From contig NJBN01000004.1 in assembly GCA_005223185.1 (NCBI GenBank), positions 295,443 to 359,442 of the forward strand: a DNA stretch of 64,000 nt. Reading direction: 5' to 3'. Positions 51,249 to 60,049 of this stretch are shown here, one piece after another; the first letter of the stretch is position 1, and each line of letters begins with the position of its first letter. The translations under genes and the position numbers were made by a program. A model generated the notes under the pieces. The model saw nothing but the letters and a program-made list of their open reading frames with translations. It was not told where the DNA came from and did no database searches. The stretch is from a candidate division LCP-89 bacterium B3_LCP. Lineage in GTDB: Bacteria; Electryoneota; B3-LCP.

Positions 51249-51336
51249 TTTACTTTCCTCTTTTTTATTATTTTGCTTTTAGATATCCCCAGATATGTGT
51301 GGATTTAGAAATAGATTTTATCTAAATTCTTTTTAA

Positions 51337-51365
51337 ATAATAAACCAAAAATCCTTAAAAATCAA
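51337..51365 (-). promoter_or_regulatory. Promoter of the small coiled-coil gene
   Basis: Minus strand -35 TTGATT (51365-51360), 17-bp spacer, -10 TATTAT (51342-51337), with a leader of about 80 bases. Confidence 0.6.
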
Positions 51366-51445
51366 GGCTTTTTTACATTGGATTTTTCACCTTATCTGAG
51401 GTGGCATGGACCACTCTATTCTACTACTAAACAAGCGGCAGGGTG

Positions 51446-51576
51446 ACCCGATCCCTATTAAGGTCGGGTTTCATCTATAATAACCGTTGTGTCAGGTCCT
51501 TAGCGAAGCGGAGACCTGACGCAACGGGGAGGCGCCCCACAGCCCTGTGGCGAAGCCACTCCTTCGGGGCTGTGGG
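51446..51576. repeat. Three adjoining palindromic elements
   Basis: CCCGATCC...AGGTCGGGTTTCATCT (51446-51480, see 50763), CGTTGTGTCAGGTC pairing with GACCTGACGCAACG (51485-51526, related to 26857 and 31204), and CCCACAGCC...GGCTGTGGG enclosing GTGGCGAAGCCAC (about 51536-51576, related to 14932). Confidence 0.7.
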
Positions 51577-51593
51577 AAAGAACCTAAAATCCC

Positions 51594-51622
51594 TTGACTT
51601 CAATTCGATTTATTGCTACATT
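51594..51622 (+). promoter_or_regulatory. Promoter of the tldD operon
   Basis: -35 TTGACT (51594-51599), 17-bp spacer, -10 TACATT (51617-51622), about 50 bases ahead of the start codon. Confidence 0.75.
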
Positions 51623-51680
51623 CAGAGATTAAAATCAGAAATAGTGAAGTTGGGCAGGTTTGTAATAGAAGAGTGAAATT

Positions 51681-53255
51681 ATGAATGCAGAAAAAAAGGA
51701 TAACTCTGGCTTGAGCAGGCGTGATTTTCTGCGCCATTCAGCAACGGGAGCCGCCATGGTGATGACCGCTCCGCCAATAGCAGCATTGATGATGCAGAGC
51801 AAGGATGCACTGGCAAAGGCTGTGGCATCATCTGAAGCACAGTTGGACAAGAAGACCATCAGCAAACTCCTGGAGATAGCCCTATCGCAGGGCGGTGAGT
51901 TCTCCGAAGTTTACATCCAGTATACTATCAACAGTTCCCTACAATTGGAAGAGGAACGCATTCGTCAGGCAAATTACGGGATAGTTCAGGGTGTGGGAAT
52001 CCGCGTCTTAAACGGTGCCCAGACAGGTTATGGCTATTCGGATGACTTCAGCTTTGACAGCTTGGAAAGCGCGGCTAAAGTGGCGGCATTTATCGCCAAT
52101 CAGCCGGATTCTGCTAAGCATCCAGCTAAGATTGTGCCCCGCAACTACGCCAACGTCAATCCCATCGGCATATATCCTGACCAGGTCGCAGTCAAACAGA
52201 AGACCGACCTCCTCTACCGTGCCAATGATGTAGCACGTAGTAACGATAAACGGATCATTCAGGTGGACGCATCCTTTGCCGATTCGGTATCCATGTTCAC
52301 AATTGCCAATTCCGAAGGGCTCTACACCACTGATGAGAGAGTTCTCTTCCGCATGAATGTGAGCGTTATCGCCGAAGAGAACGATCGCCGGGAGCGCGGT
52401 TATCACGGCGGCGGCGGTCGCTTGGGATTTAACCACTTCGAAACCCTGACACCGGAGATATTGGCAAATGAAGCGGTACGGCAGGCTACGGTGCTTTTGG
52501 ATGCCGTCGATGCTCCTGCAGGTCCCAACGAAGTTGTATTAGGAAACGGCTGGGCTGGCATTCTGTTACACGAAGCTATCGGACACGGTTTAGAAGCTGA
52601 TTTCAACCGCAAGAAGACGTCCCTTTATACAGGTCGCATCGGCGAAAAGGTCGCCTCGGAATTGTGCACTGTAATAGATGAAGGTAACATTCCCAATCGG
52701 AGGGGATCGCTCACTGTGGATGACGAGGGAACCCCCACCCGCAAGAACGTTCTGATTGAAGACGGGATACTCCGCAGCTACATGGTGGATCGCTTAAACG
52801 GCAAATTGATGAATATGGAACTGACCGGAAGCGGACGCCGCCAGTCGTTCAAACATTATCCCATGCCCCGTATGACCAACACCTACATGATGCCCGGCGA
52901 ATCTACTCCGGAAGAGATCATCTCTTCTGTGGAAAAGGGATTTTATGCCAAATCATTCGGTGGTGGGCAGGTGGATATTTCCAACGGTAATTTTGTCTTC
53001 AACGTCACTGAAGGCTATCTGATCGAAAACGGTAAGGTAACGGCTCCCGTAAAGGGCGCAACCTTGATCGGTATCGGTCCGGAAGTGCTGACCAAGGTCG
53101 TTATGGTCGGCAACGATTTCTCCCTTGATCAGGGAATAGGTAATTGTGGCAAGAACGGACAGAGCGTCCCCGTCGGTGTGGGTCAGCCGCACGTGAAGAT
53201 ATCGGAAATCACAGTCGGCGGCACCGCTGTTGCGGGCGCTTCGATGACGGGATAG
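51681..53255 (+). CDS. tldD: TldD-family metalloprotease with Tat signal
   Basis: 524 residues. TldD is the catalytic half of the TldD/TldE peptidase, which cleaves small or unfolded peptides. The zinc-site motif HEAIGHGLEADFNRKKTS (H-E-x3-H) is intact, followed by DEGTPTRKNVLIEDGILRSYMVD and a C-terminal domain with N-G-N-F-V-F-N-V-T-E-G. Unlike the usual cytoplasmic protein of about 480 residues, it begins with a twin-arginine signal (LSRRDFLRHSATGAAMVMTAPPIAAL), so export through Tat is predicted. Its partner gene follows after 49 bp. First gene of a plus-strand operon behind the promoter at 51594. Confidence 0.93.
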   Translation: MNAEKKDNSGLSRRDFLRHSATGAAMVMTAPPIAALMMQSKDALAKAVASSEAQLDKKTISKLLEIALSQGGEFSEVYIQYTINSSLQLEEERIRQANYGIVQGVGIRVLNGAQTGYGYSDDFSFDSLESAAKVAAFIANQPDSAKHPAKIVPRNYANVNPIGIYPDQVAVKQKTDLLYRANDVARSNDKRIIQVDASFADSVSMFTIANSEGLYTTDERVLFRMNVSVIAEENDRRERGYHGGGGRLGFNHFETLTPEILANEAVRQATVLLDAVDAPAGPNEVVLGNGWAGILLHEAIGHGLEADFNRKKTSLYTGRIGEKVASELCTVIDEGNIPNRRGSLTVDDEGTPTRKNVLIEDGILRSYMVDRLNGKLMNMELTGSGRRQSFKHYPMPRMTNTYMMPGESTPEEIISSVEKGFYAKSFGGGQVDISNGNFVFNVTEGYLIENGKVTAPVKGATLIGIGPEVLTKVVMVGNDFSLDQGIGNCGKNGQSVPVGVGQPHVKISEITVGGTAVAGASMTG

Positions 53256-53304
53256 CCTGGAGTAAGAAAAAACATCTTTAACAGTAATCAAGCAAGGTAG
53301 AATC

Positions 53305-54645
53305 ATGACAATACAAGAAGCTGCAAAATACACCGTTGAGAGGGCGATGAAATCCGGGGCGGACCAGGCGGACGTCTATTTGGAGAGTGGACGAGAATCC
53401 ACCGTTACCGTGCGCATGGGAGAATTGGAAACGCTGAAACAAGCTACTTCAAAAGGTTTGGGACTGCGCGTTTTTACCGGCAACCGTCTGGGCTTTGCCT
53501 ATACATCTGATTTCAGCAAGAAGAGCTTGAAGGCTTTCGCCAAGCGCACAGTGGAGATGGCAGAAGAGATTACCTCTGATCCGCACAATGTGCTGCCTGA
53601 CTCGACCAAGAAGGACGCATATCCTGATCTGGGTTTATACGACTCGAAAATTGCCGAGATCCCTATTGACTGGAAGATAAAAACAGCCAAGAAGATGGAA
53701 GAGACCACTTTCGCTTATGATAAGCGCATAGTCAATTCCAGTGGCGCCAGTGTTTACGACGGTGAATTGGAAGCCGTAATAGCCAATTCGTTAGGTATCT
53801 TCCACACTTATAAAACCAGTAGCTGCACTTTGGTCTGCAGCCCGATCGCGGAAGAGAATGGCAAGAAGGAATCCAATTACTGGTACACCAGCAAGCGTTT
53901 CTTTGAAGATTTGGAAAGTGCGGAAGAAGTTGCTGAGAAAGCCGCGTTCCGTGCTATTCGCATGCTCAACCCAACCAAGCCAAAAACTCAGGTGGTGCCA
54001 GTCGTCTTTGATCCGCAGATGGCTGCTTCCTTCATAGGTATCATATTTTACGCTCTCAATGGCGAGAGTATATTGAAGCGTTCCAGCTTTATGGTGGACA
54101 AATTGAATGAAAAGGTCGCATCCGGTAAATTTACCATGATAGATGATCCTCTAATGAAAAGAGGCATCGGATCGCAGCCTATCGATGATGAGGGCGTTCC
54201 CACCAACACTAAAACGGTTATCGATGCCGGGAAATTGAAGTACTACTTCTACAACGCCTATTCCGCTCACAAAGCTGGTAAAAAGCCGACCGGCAATGCC
54301 CGGCGCGGGTATAGTTCCACCCCGTCAGTCGGTGCCTGGAACCTGTACTTGAAGGCTGGTGAAATGGCCCCGGAAGAGATCATCAAATCTGTGGATAACG
54401 GCTTATACCTTACCCGTACGATGGGCTGGGGCGTAAATATGGTGAACGGAGATATATCGCGTGGCGCCAGCGGTTTGTGGATAGAGAACGGCGAGTTGAC
54501 ACACTCAATCGGGGAAGCCACTATCGCGGGCAATCTCCTGGGAATGCTGAAAAATGTCAGTATGGTAGGGAATGATTTAGAATTCCGCAGCTCACGTGCT
54601 GCCCCCACCATAAAAATAGATGATGTAACTGTATCGGGGACTTGA
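53305..54645 (+). CDS. pmbA: TldE/PmbA-family protein
   Basis: 446 residues, normal TldE length. TldE is the non-catalytic partner that forms the hollow complex with TldD. Typical features: the N-terminal M-x-x-G-A-D-Q-A-D-V-Y segment, L-E-T-L-K-Q-A-T-S-K-G-L-G-L-R-V-F with GFAYTSDF, DDEGVPTNTKTVIDAGKLKYY, ARRGYSSTPSVG, and NGDISRGASGLWIENGE. The H-E-x3-H site of TldD is replaced (FYALNGESIL). There is no signal peptide, in contrast to the Tat leader on its partner. It overlaps the next gene by one base. Confidence 0.93.
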   Translation: MTIQEAAKYTVERAMKSGADQADVYLESGRESTVTVRMGELETLKQATSKGLGLRVFTGNRLGFAYTSDFSKKSLKAFAKRTVEMAEEITSDPHNVLPDSTKKDAYPDLGLYDSKIAEIPIDWKIKTAKKMEETTFAYDKRIVNSSGASVYDGELEAVIANSLGIFHTYKTSSCTLVCSPIAEENGKKESNYWYTSKRFFEDLESAEEVAEKAAFRAIRMLNPTKPKTQVVPVVFDPQMAASFIGIIFYALNGESILKRSSFMVDKLNEKVASGKFTMIDDPLMKRGIGSQPIDDEGVPTNTKTVIDAGKLKYYFYNAYSAHKAGKKPTGNARRGYSSTPSVGAWNLYLKAGEMAPEEIIKSVDNGLYLTRTMGWGVNMVNGDISRGASGLWIENGELTHSIGEATIAGNLLGMLKNVSMVGNDLEFRSSRAAPTIKIDDVTVSGT

Positions 54646-55406
54646 TGGTTCGATATATACGATTCATTTCTCTGGCTATTCTGATTTACGCGTCCGTCAG
54701 TGCGCAGCAGAACATCCCTGAACCTCGGGGGTACGTCAACGATTTTGCCTCTGTCCTGAACGTTGTTTCCGGACGCAATATCGAGGCGCTCTGCCGGGAA
54801 TTGGAGCAGAAGACCGGCGCACAGATGGTGTTGGTAACACTGTCGTCTCTAAACGGTGGAGAAATTCACGATACCGCCAGCCGCCTGTTTGAAACCTGGG
54901 GAATAGGTCAGAAAGGCAAAGATAATGGCGTCCTGATGCTGGATGCCATCGAAGAACGGCGTATATGGATAGAGATCGGCTACGGCTTAGAAGGGATCCT
55001 TCCCGATGGCCGCGTGGGTGAAATTCGAGACCGTTACGTGATCCCATATTTACAGGAGGGTGACCGGAGTTCTGCCTATCTCTCCGGTTTGGCTGCGATT
55101 GCTTCAGTGATAGCTGCTGACGCCGGAGTTGAACTCACCGGCACTGCTCCTCCTGCGCCTATGCGGAGAACTTCCCGCACCAACCGCGGTTTGGGTGGGA
55201 TCATTCCCATTATTGTCATAATGGCGATGATGGCACTAATGGGGCGCAGACGTGGAGCTTCCGGGTGGTGGCTCCTCCCCTTATTCCTGTTTGGCGGCGG
55301 GGGCTTTGGAGGCCGTGGCGGATTCGGCGGTGGATCCTTCGGTGGAGGTTTCGGTGGTTTCGGTGGCGGACTTTCCGGCGGAGGAGGAGCCGGTGGCGGC
55401 TATTGA
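54645..55406 (+). CDS. TPM-domain (YgcG-like) membrane protein with Gly-rich tail
   Basis: 253 residues from ATG 54645, which shares its A with the preceding TGA (TGATG). Signal peptide, then a TPM domain (about residues 25-150: GYVNDFASVLN, LEQKTGAQMVLVTL, WGIGQKGKDNGVLMLDAIEERRIWIEIGYGLEGILPDG), then a membrane segment (IIPIIVIMAMMALM). The C-terminus is almost wholly glycine with Phe and Ser. This is the standard layout of the family, often paired with LemA. A LemA gene is present in this cluster but four genes further on. Role in envelope quality control is likely but unproved. Confidence 0.9.
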   Translation: MVRYIRFISLAILIYASVSAQQNIPEPRGYVNDFASVLNVVSGRNIEALCRELEQKTGAQMVLVTLSSLNGGEIHDTASRLFETWGIGQKGKDNGVLMLDAIEERRIWIEIGYGLEGILPDGRVGEIRDRYVIPYLQEGDRSSAYLSGLAAIASVIAADAGVELTGTAPPAPMRRTSRTNRGLGGIIPIIVIMAMMALMGRRRGASGWWLLPLFLFGGGGFGGRGGFGGGSFGGGFGGFGGGLSGGGGAGGGY

Positions 55407-55446
55407 TAATATAAAAAGAAGAACGGTATTGATTTAAGGGTCTTGC

Positions 55447-57066
55447 ATGAGTGAATCCTTACACTTAGTTTTGCTCCTGATTGTTCTTCTTCTTGGGGGA
55501 CTATTCTTATTCACCGATCTGGACAGGTACGACTACTGGGGTGATGAATCCCTGACCTTTCCCAAGGGGGAGACTTTCGCTGACGTCTTGAAGTATTCCA
55601 AGCTCGTTCCCAGTCAGGTTCACCCTCCGCTGTACAACTTTCTCCAGTTCACCTGGAACAAGCTCTTTCCCAGAAGCGATATTTCTGCAAATCGTTTTCT
55701 ATATGCTCTTTTCGGGTTCGTCAGCATCGGATTGGTTTACCTCTTGGGGAAGGAACTCTTCTCAAAAAAGATAGGCTTGGCTGCCAGCCTCTTGGTTGCC
55801 ACCAGTCCTTATTTCATCGAATATTCACGCATGGTGCGCTACTATCCCTTGACAGCCATGCTCGCCCTGTTAACTATTTACACCTTCGTACGGTATCAGA
55901 AATCCGGAAGGTGGGTGGATTGGTCCTGGTTTACTATTAGCGGCGTATTCCTGATTTATGAAGATTATTTAGGCTGGACAGTTTTACTGGTTTTATATTT
56001 GTATCTTTTTATCAATTGGAAGGTGAATAAAGAAAGACTAATACGCTGGCTATTAGCCGCGCTTGTCATGTTTGCCCTTTTTTCACCCTGGGTGCCGGTA
56101 TTGTTGTCTCAGATTGGACGTGAATCAAATCCCTACCCTGAACTTGCGCAACAGGCTATCGAACAAGCGCCGCGTTTAGCTCAGAAGGGCGTGGGTCTGC
56201 GCAGTATGATCTTTAACGACGTAATGAAGATCGGTTATTTGGGCAATGTCTTCACCATTGGCGAGACGACCTATCCCTGGCGCTGGGTAGTTACCGTTCC
56301 CGTTTATCTGTCATTTTTGCTTCTTTTTATAATTGCGCTGGTGAGGTCCAGAAACCCGGCTGAGAAAAACGCGCGTTTTATGATCTTTATTACTCTTTTC
56401 GCCCTGGTCATACTTATTATCTTAAGCGACATATACGGCGTATTCTCATCGCGCATGTTTCAATTTCCTACAAAGGCCATGTTTCTATTGCCGCTCTTTT
56501 TATTGTTAATGGTAAAATCGTGGGATTATTTGCAAAAAACCAGCGCACAATTGGTTGTAGGCGTAATTCTCATCGGCGGCAACCTGTATGGAGTTAATAA
56601 CTATTTCAGTGGTCAGCAGTTTTTAAATCCCAAGTTTTTAGTCCCCTGGCGCCAGATAACAGGTGATCTGGAGAAAATCGCACAGCCGGAAGATCTGATC
56701 TTAAACGATGAAGAGGCTTTTATCTATACACCCATTGTGGGTGAAAAGAAGGTCGAGAAATTCGGTTTGGTGGACGCTCTTGAAAAGGTGGAAAAAACCT
56801 TTCATGAACGCGGTCCTATGAACGTTTTTCTCACCATCAGGTACCGGGGAGATGAACAGATAACCATGGAAGGCTTAAAGGTGCTGGCGAAACTGGAAGA
56901 TCGTTATCCTCTGGTGGATAAATTGTGTTATACGCCCACAGACCGTGAAGCGGTTCCTTACTGGAAGCGATTTTTAGGCAGGGAACTTAAACCCCATCTG
57001 TTGGAAGTTTACCAGTTTCGAGTAGAAAAAGCGTATGAGTCTGAAACAGAACCTGTAATGGAGTAA
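55447..57066 (+). CDS. GT39/PMT-like membrane glycosyltransferase
   Basis: 539 residues. A first span (LVLLLIVLLLGGLFLFTD) is followed by the conserved loop D-R-Y-D-Y-W-G-D-E-S-L-T, whose D/E pair is typical of the PMT/GT39 superfamily and binds the polyprenyl-phosphate donor. Next is Q-V-H-P-P-L-Y-N-F-L and SPYFIEYSRMVRYYPLTAMLALL. About ten more membrane spans and a periplasmic C-terminal domain of about 130 residues follow. AAGGG stands ahead of the ATG. It lies 40 bases after the TPM gene and four bases before the next. Acceptor unknown; protein or cell-wall glycan are both possible. Confidence 0.87.
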   Translation: MSESLHLVLLLIVLLLGGLFLFTDLDRYDYWGDESLTFPKGETFADVLKYSKLVPSQVHPPLYNFLQFTWNKLFPRSDISANRFLYALFGFVSIGLVYLLGKELFSKKIGLAASLLVATSPYFIEYSRMVRYYPLTAMLALLTIYTFVRYQKSGRWVDWSWFTISGVFLIYEDYLGWTVLLVLYLYLFINWKVNKERLIRWLLAALVMFALFSPWVPVLLSQIGRESNPYPELAQQAIEQAPRLAQKGVGLRSMIFNDVMKIGYLGNVFTIGETTYPWRWVVTVPVYLSFLLLFIIALVRSRNPAEKNARFMIFITLFALVILIILSDIYGVFSSRMFQFPTKAMFLLPLFLLLMVKSWDYLQKTSAQLVVGVILIGGNLYGVNNYFSGQQFLNPKFLVPWRQITGDLEKIAQPEDLILNDEEAFIYTPIVGEKKVEKFGLVDALEKVEKTFHERGPMNVFLTIRYRGDEQITMEGLKVLAKLEDRYPLVDKLCYTPTDREAVPYWKRFLGRELKPHLLEVYQFRVEKAYESETEPVME

Positions 57067-57070
57067 TAAT

Positions 57071-57793
57071 ATGACACCCAAGAGAGATCCATTAAAAATT
57101 GCCTCAGGATTCGCCGATGCTTTAAAAGGTGCTTTCGGGAATGAATTACAGTCGGTACTGCTGGTGGGATCAGCGGTGCGAGGTGATTTCATCCCGGGAA
57201 AATCTGATATCAATACGCTTGTCATCTTAACTCCTGACGGTATGGATTGGTTGGAGAAGGCTTATCCTGTCCTGCGGACCTGGCAACGTAAGGGTTTAGC
57301 CGTACCGCATTTCATGATGCCCGATGCAGTGACCAACGCACTTGATTCGTATCCACTGGAATTTCTGGATTTCAAGACTTTCCATAAAGTTATCGTGGGT
57401 CCGGATATAATGGCGGAAGTGGATATACCGGCGAAGCCGCTGCGCCTTCAGATTGAAAGAGAACTTCGGGGGAAGTTGTTTCTCTTTCGCCAGGTTTTTG
57501 CTTCTGAAGCTGGTCACAGCAAGCAGTTACGAATAGTACTGACGCGTTCAGTCTCAGTGTTCACGCCTGTCTTTCAGGGGATACTGGAACTGGGGAAACA
57601 AACCATTCCGGTTGACCGTCATGATCTTTTCAGAGAAGCCGCCGCTTTCGCCGGATTTTCCGAAAGGGTTTTTCTTCAACTACTGGACATTCGGGATGGC
57701 AAAGGTTCCAAGAACCTGAAAGTTGTATTTAAGGATCTGATAAAAGAGATCGGCCCCATCGTACAGTGGATCGATGGATTCGACGCCAAATAA
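57071..57793 (+). CDS. Nucleotidyltransferase-fold protein
   Basis: 240 residues. Residues 22-50 (SVLLVGSAVRGDFIPGKSDINTLVIL) match the MNT/DNA-polymerase-beta-like nucleotidyltransferase core G-S-x-x-R-G-x-x-x-x-x-S-D-I-(N/D). The second acidic residue of the usual D-x-D pair is Asn here (D-I-N), so metal binding may be weakened. A helical C-terminal half follows. Substrate unknown; family members modify aminoglycosides, RNA or proteins. GGAG precedes the ATG, and the gene is four bases from the GT39 stop, so it is cotranscribed. Confidence 0.72.
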   Translation: MTPKRDPLKIASGFADALKGAFGNELQSVLLVGSAVRGDFIPGKSDINTLVILTPDGMDWLEKAYPVLRTWQRKGLAVPHFMMPDAVTNALDSYPLEFLDFKTFHKVIVGPDIMAEVDIPAKPLRLQIERELRGKLFLFRQVFASEAGHSKQLRIVLTRSVSVFTPVFQGILELGKQTIPVDRHDLFREAAAFAGFSERVFLQLLDIRDGKGSKNLKVVFKDLIKEIGPIVQWIDGFDAK

Positions 57794-57891
57794 ATGGGGG
57801 GATTAACCAGGGGGACTATCCTTCTTTAACCTGTCTCCGGGTAATCCTTAAAATTCGAGGAATACCACCTGCCCAAAAGAAGGTAAATATC

Positions 57892-60009
57892 ATGCTGCAA
57901 GTCATTCAGGATTTCAAGAGCGGACAGATCCGCCTGGTGGACGTGCCTCCGCCTACGGTTTCTATCGGTATGGTTCTGGTTAGAACACACGCATCTGCTA
58001 TCAGCGTGGGAACTGAGCGTGCGACTGCTGACGTGGGACGAAAGAGTCTGATTGGTAAGGCTAAGGCGCGCCCTGACCAGGTTAAAAAGGTGCTGGATAA
58101 CGTCAAGCGCGAAGGCGTTATGACCACGGTCAAGAAGGTTAAGAGTAAGTTAGAAGACTGGAAACAGATGGGGTACAGCAGTGCTGGAGTAGTGTTATCT
58201 GTAGGTGCAGGCGTCGATGACCTAAAACCCGGTATGCGGGTTGCCTGTGGTGGCGCTGAGTACGCCGTTCACAGTGAAGCGGTGCTGGTGCCTCGCAATC
58301 TCTGCGTTCCTATCACGGATGAGGTAGCTTTTGAAGATGCTGCATTCACGACGATCTCTTCGATAGCACTGCAGGGGATTCGTAAGGCTGAAGTACGCCT
58401 GGGAGATAATGTTATTGTTATGGGGTTGGGACTGTTAGGTCTTATCGCCACCTCCCTGTTGAAAGCAAGCGGCGCTAATGTCTTGGGATTGGATATCAGA
58501 GAAGGCAGCTTGGAATGGGCCCAGAAGATGGGCGCTGACCGGACTGCGCTTTTAGGCAGGGATGATCCCAAAGAAGCTGTACTTTCCTGGACAGATGGAA
58601 GGGGCGCTGATTCGGCCATCCTCACTGTGGCAACTCAATCGGCAGAACCGATGCAGACTGCCCCGCACCTGCTGCGCGACAGAGGCAGAATCGTGCTGGT
58701 TGGCGTCGCCGGTCTGGAACTGGAACGGGAACCCTTCTACATGGGTGACCTGGAACTGCACTTCTCGCGGTCGTACGGTCCCGGACGTTACGATACTCAG
58801 TATGAAGAGAAGGGGATCGATTATCCCATCGGATACGTGCGCTGGACTGAGCGTCGGAATATGGAAGCCGTAGTTGATTTAATGGCGCAGGGTAAATTCC
58901 GACCTTCAGAACTGATTACGCACCATTACAAACTTCAGGATGCGGTGAGCGCATACGACGCCATTTTGTCAGGGGAGGAAAGCCCCATCGGCGTTCTGCT
59001 GGACTATTCTCAGGAACCCGATCTGTCCACTCACATTCAGATAAAATCCAGACCACCCGTGAAGAAGCTGGGGATTGGACTGATCGGCGCAGGAAGTTTC
59101 GCCAGGAGTTTTGTACTGCCTGAAGTGGCAAAATGCGGGGATGCAGAACTGCGCATGGTAGCTGATGCGCGCGGGCACACCGCCAGAATGATTGCGGAGA
59201 AATATGAGATACCCGAAATTACCACTGATGCACAAAAGGTGCTGGAAGATGACAGCGTCAACTTAGTTTTCATACTGACCCGCCATGATACTCATGGACC
59301 GTTTGCATTAGAGGCGCTGCGCCGCGGAAAGATGGTTTACGTGGAAAAACCGCTGGTGCGCACGCCGGAAGAATTGGCAGAACTGCGCGATGTTCTAAAA
59401 AAGGCCTCGGCACCCTGGTTTATGACCGGATTTAACCGCGTTTTTTCACCGCATGCAGATTTCCTAAAAGAACATTTCAGAGGTGGTACTACCTTCCCCC
59501 TGTTTCGCATAAATGCCGGTCTGCTTCCCGGCGATCACTGGCTGAAGGACAGCGAACTTGGCGGCGGAAGATGGATCGGTGAAGGCTGTCATTTCCTCCA
59601 TTTTGCCATAAACTGGATGAACGCTGAACCTCAGTCATTCAAAGCTGTCGGAATTCCAGTGCAGGGTGATCAGCCAGATGAAAACTTGAACGTGCTGTTG
59701 GACTTCGGTCAGAAGGGCACGTTCAACCTGTTATACACATCACGAGGAGCCGCTCAATATTCCAAAGAACACCTGGAAATCTGGGGTGAAGGAAAAACTG
59801 CGGTGCTGGATGACTTCCGCACAACTACCGTATTTCCAGCTAAAAAGAGCTTTAAGACCCGCGGACAGGATAAAGGACATAGTGTGGAAATCCGCAAAAC
59901 CCTGGAAGCGGCATTAGCGGGAACGCCGCCGCCTCTGGATATGGAAGAACAGATCGCCACACATGATTGGCTATTCAGGATCGCAGAGGAAATGCGCCGC
60001 GAATCCTGA
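57892..60009 (+). CDS. Two-domain oxidoreductase: zinc-type dehydrogenase fused to Gfo/Idh/MocA
   Basis: 705 residues from ATG 57892 (MLQVIQDFKSG), where AAGAAGG is well placed; the frame is open for 42 codons upstream. Residues 1-345 form a medium-chain dehydrogenase/reductase (CGGAEYAVHSEAVLVP, dinucleotide loop VIVMGLGLLGLIAT). Residues 385-705 are a Gfo/Idh/MocA oxidoreductase (LGIGLIGAGSFARSFVLP, then K-M-V-Y-V-E-K-P-L with the conserved EKP lysine). Such fusions are common in polysaccharide gene clusters, where they act on sugar-nucleotide or inositol-type substrates. Here its neighbours are the glycosyltransferase and the nucleotidyltransferase-like protein, which supports a glycan role. 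Confidence 0.9.
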   Translation: MLQVIQDFKSGQIRLVDVPPPTVSIGMVLVRTHASAISVGTERATADVGRKSLIGKAKARPDQVKKVLDNVKREGVMTTVKKVKSKLEDWKQMGYSSAGVVLSVGAGVDDLKPGMRVACGGAEYAVHSEAVLVPRNLCVPITDEVAFEDAAFTTISSIALQGIRKAEVRLGDNVIVMGLGLLGLIATSLLKASGANVLGLDIREGSLEWAQKMGADRTALLGRDDPKEAVLSWTDGRGADSAILTVATQSAEPMQTAPHLLRDRGRIVLVGVAGLELEREPFYMGDLELHFSRSYGPGRYDTQYEEKGIDYPIGYVRWTERRNMEAVVDLMAQGKFRPSELITHHYKLQDAVSAYDAILSGEESPIGVLLDYSQEPDLSTHIQIKSRPPVKKLGIGLIGAGSFARSFVLPEVAKCGDAELRMVADARGHTARMIAEKYEIPEITTDAQKVLEDDSVNLVFILTRHDTHGPFALEALRRGKMVYVEKPLVRTPEELAELRDVLKKASAPWFMTGFNRVFSPHADFLKEHFRGGTTFPLFRINAGLLPGDHWLKDSELGGGRWIGEGCHFLHFAINWMNAEPQSFKAVGIPVQGDQPDENLNVLLDFGQKGTFNLLYTSRGAAQYSKEHLEIWGEGKTAVLDDFRTTTVFPAKKSFKTRGQDKGHSVEIRKTLEAALAGTPPPLDMEEQIATHDWLFRIAEEMRRES

Positions 60010-60049
60010 GTATCACTGAGAAGAGAATAATTAAGAATAGGTACCCATC

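Noticed and set aside
51043..51282. 79-codon plus-strand frame in the repeat-rich gap
   Set aside because: Antisense to the better supported 62-residue gene; no Shine-Dalgarno or promoter.
57766..57891. 42-codon N-terminal extension of the two-domain oxidoreductase
   Set aside because: It overlaps the preceding gene, has no similarity to the dehydrogenase N-terminus, and a Shine-Dalgarno stands before the later ATG at 57892.
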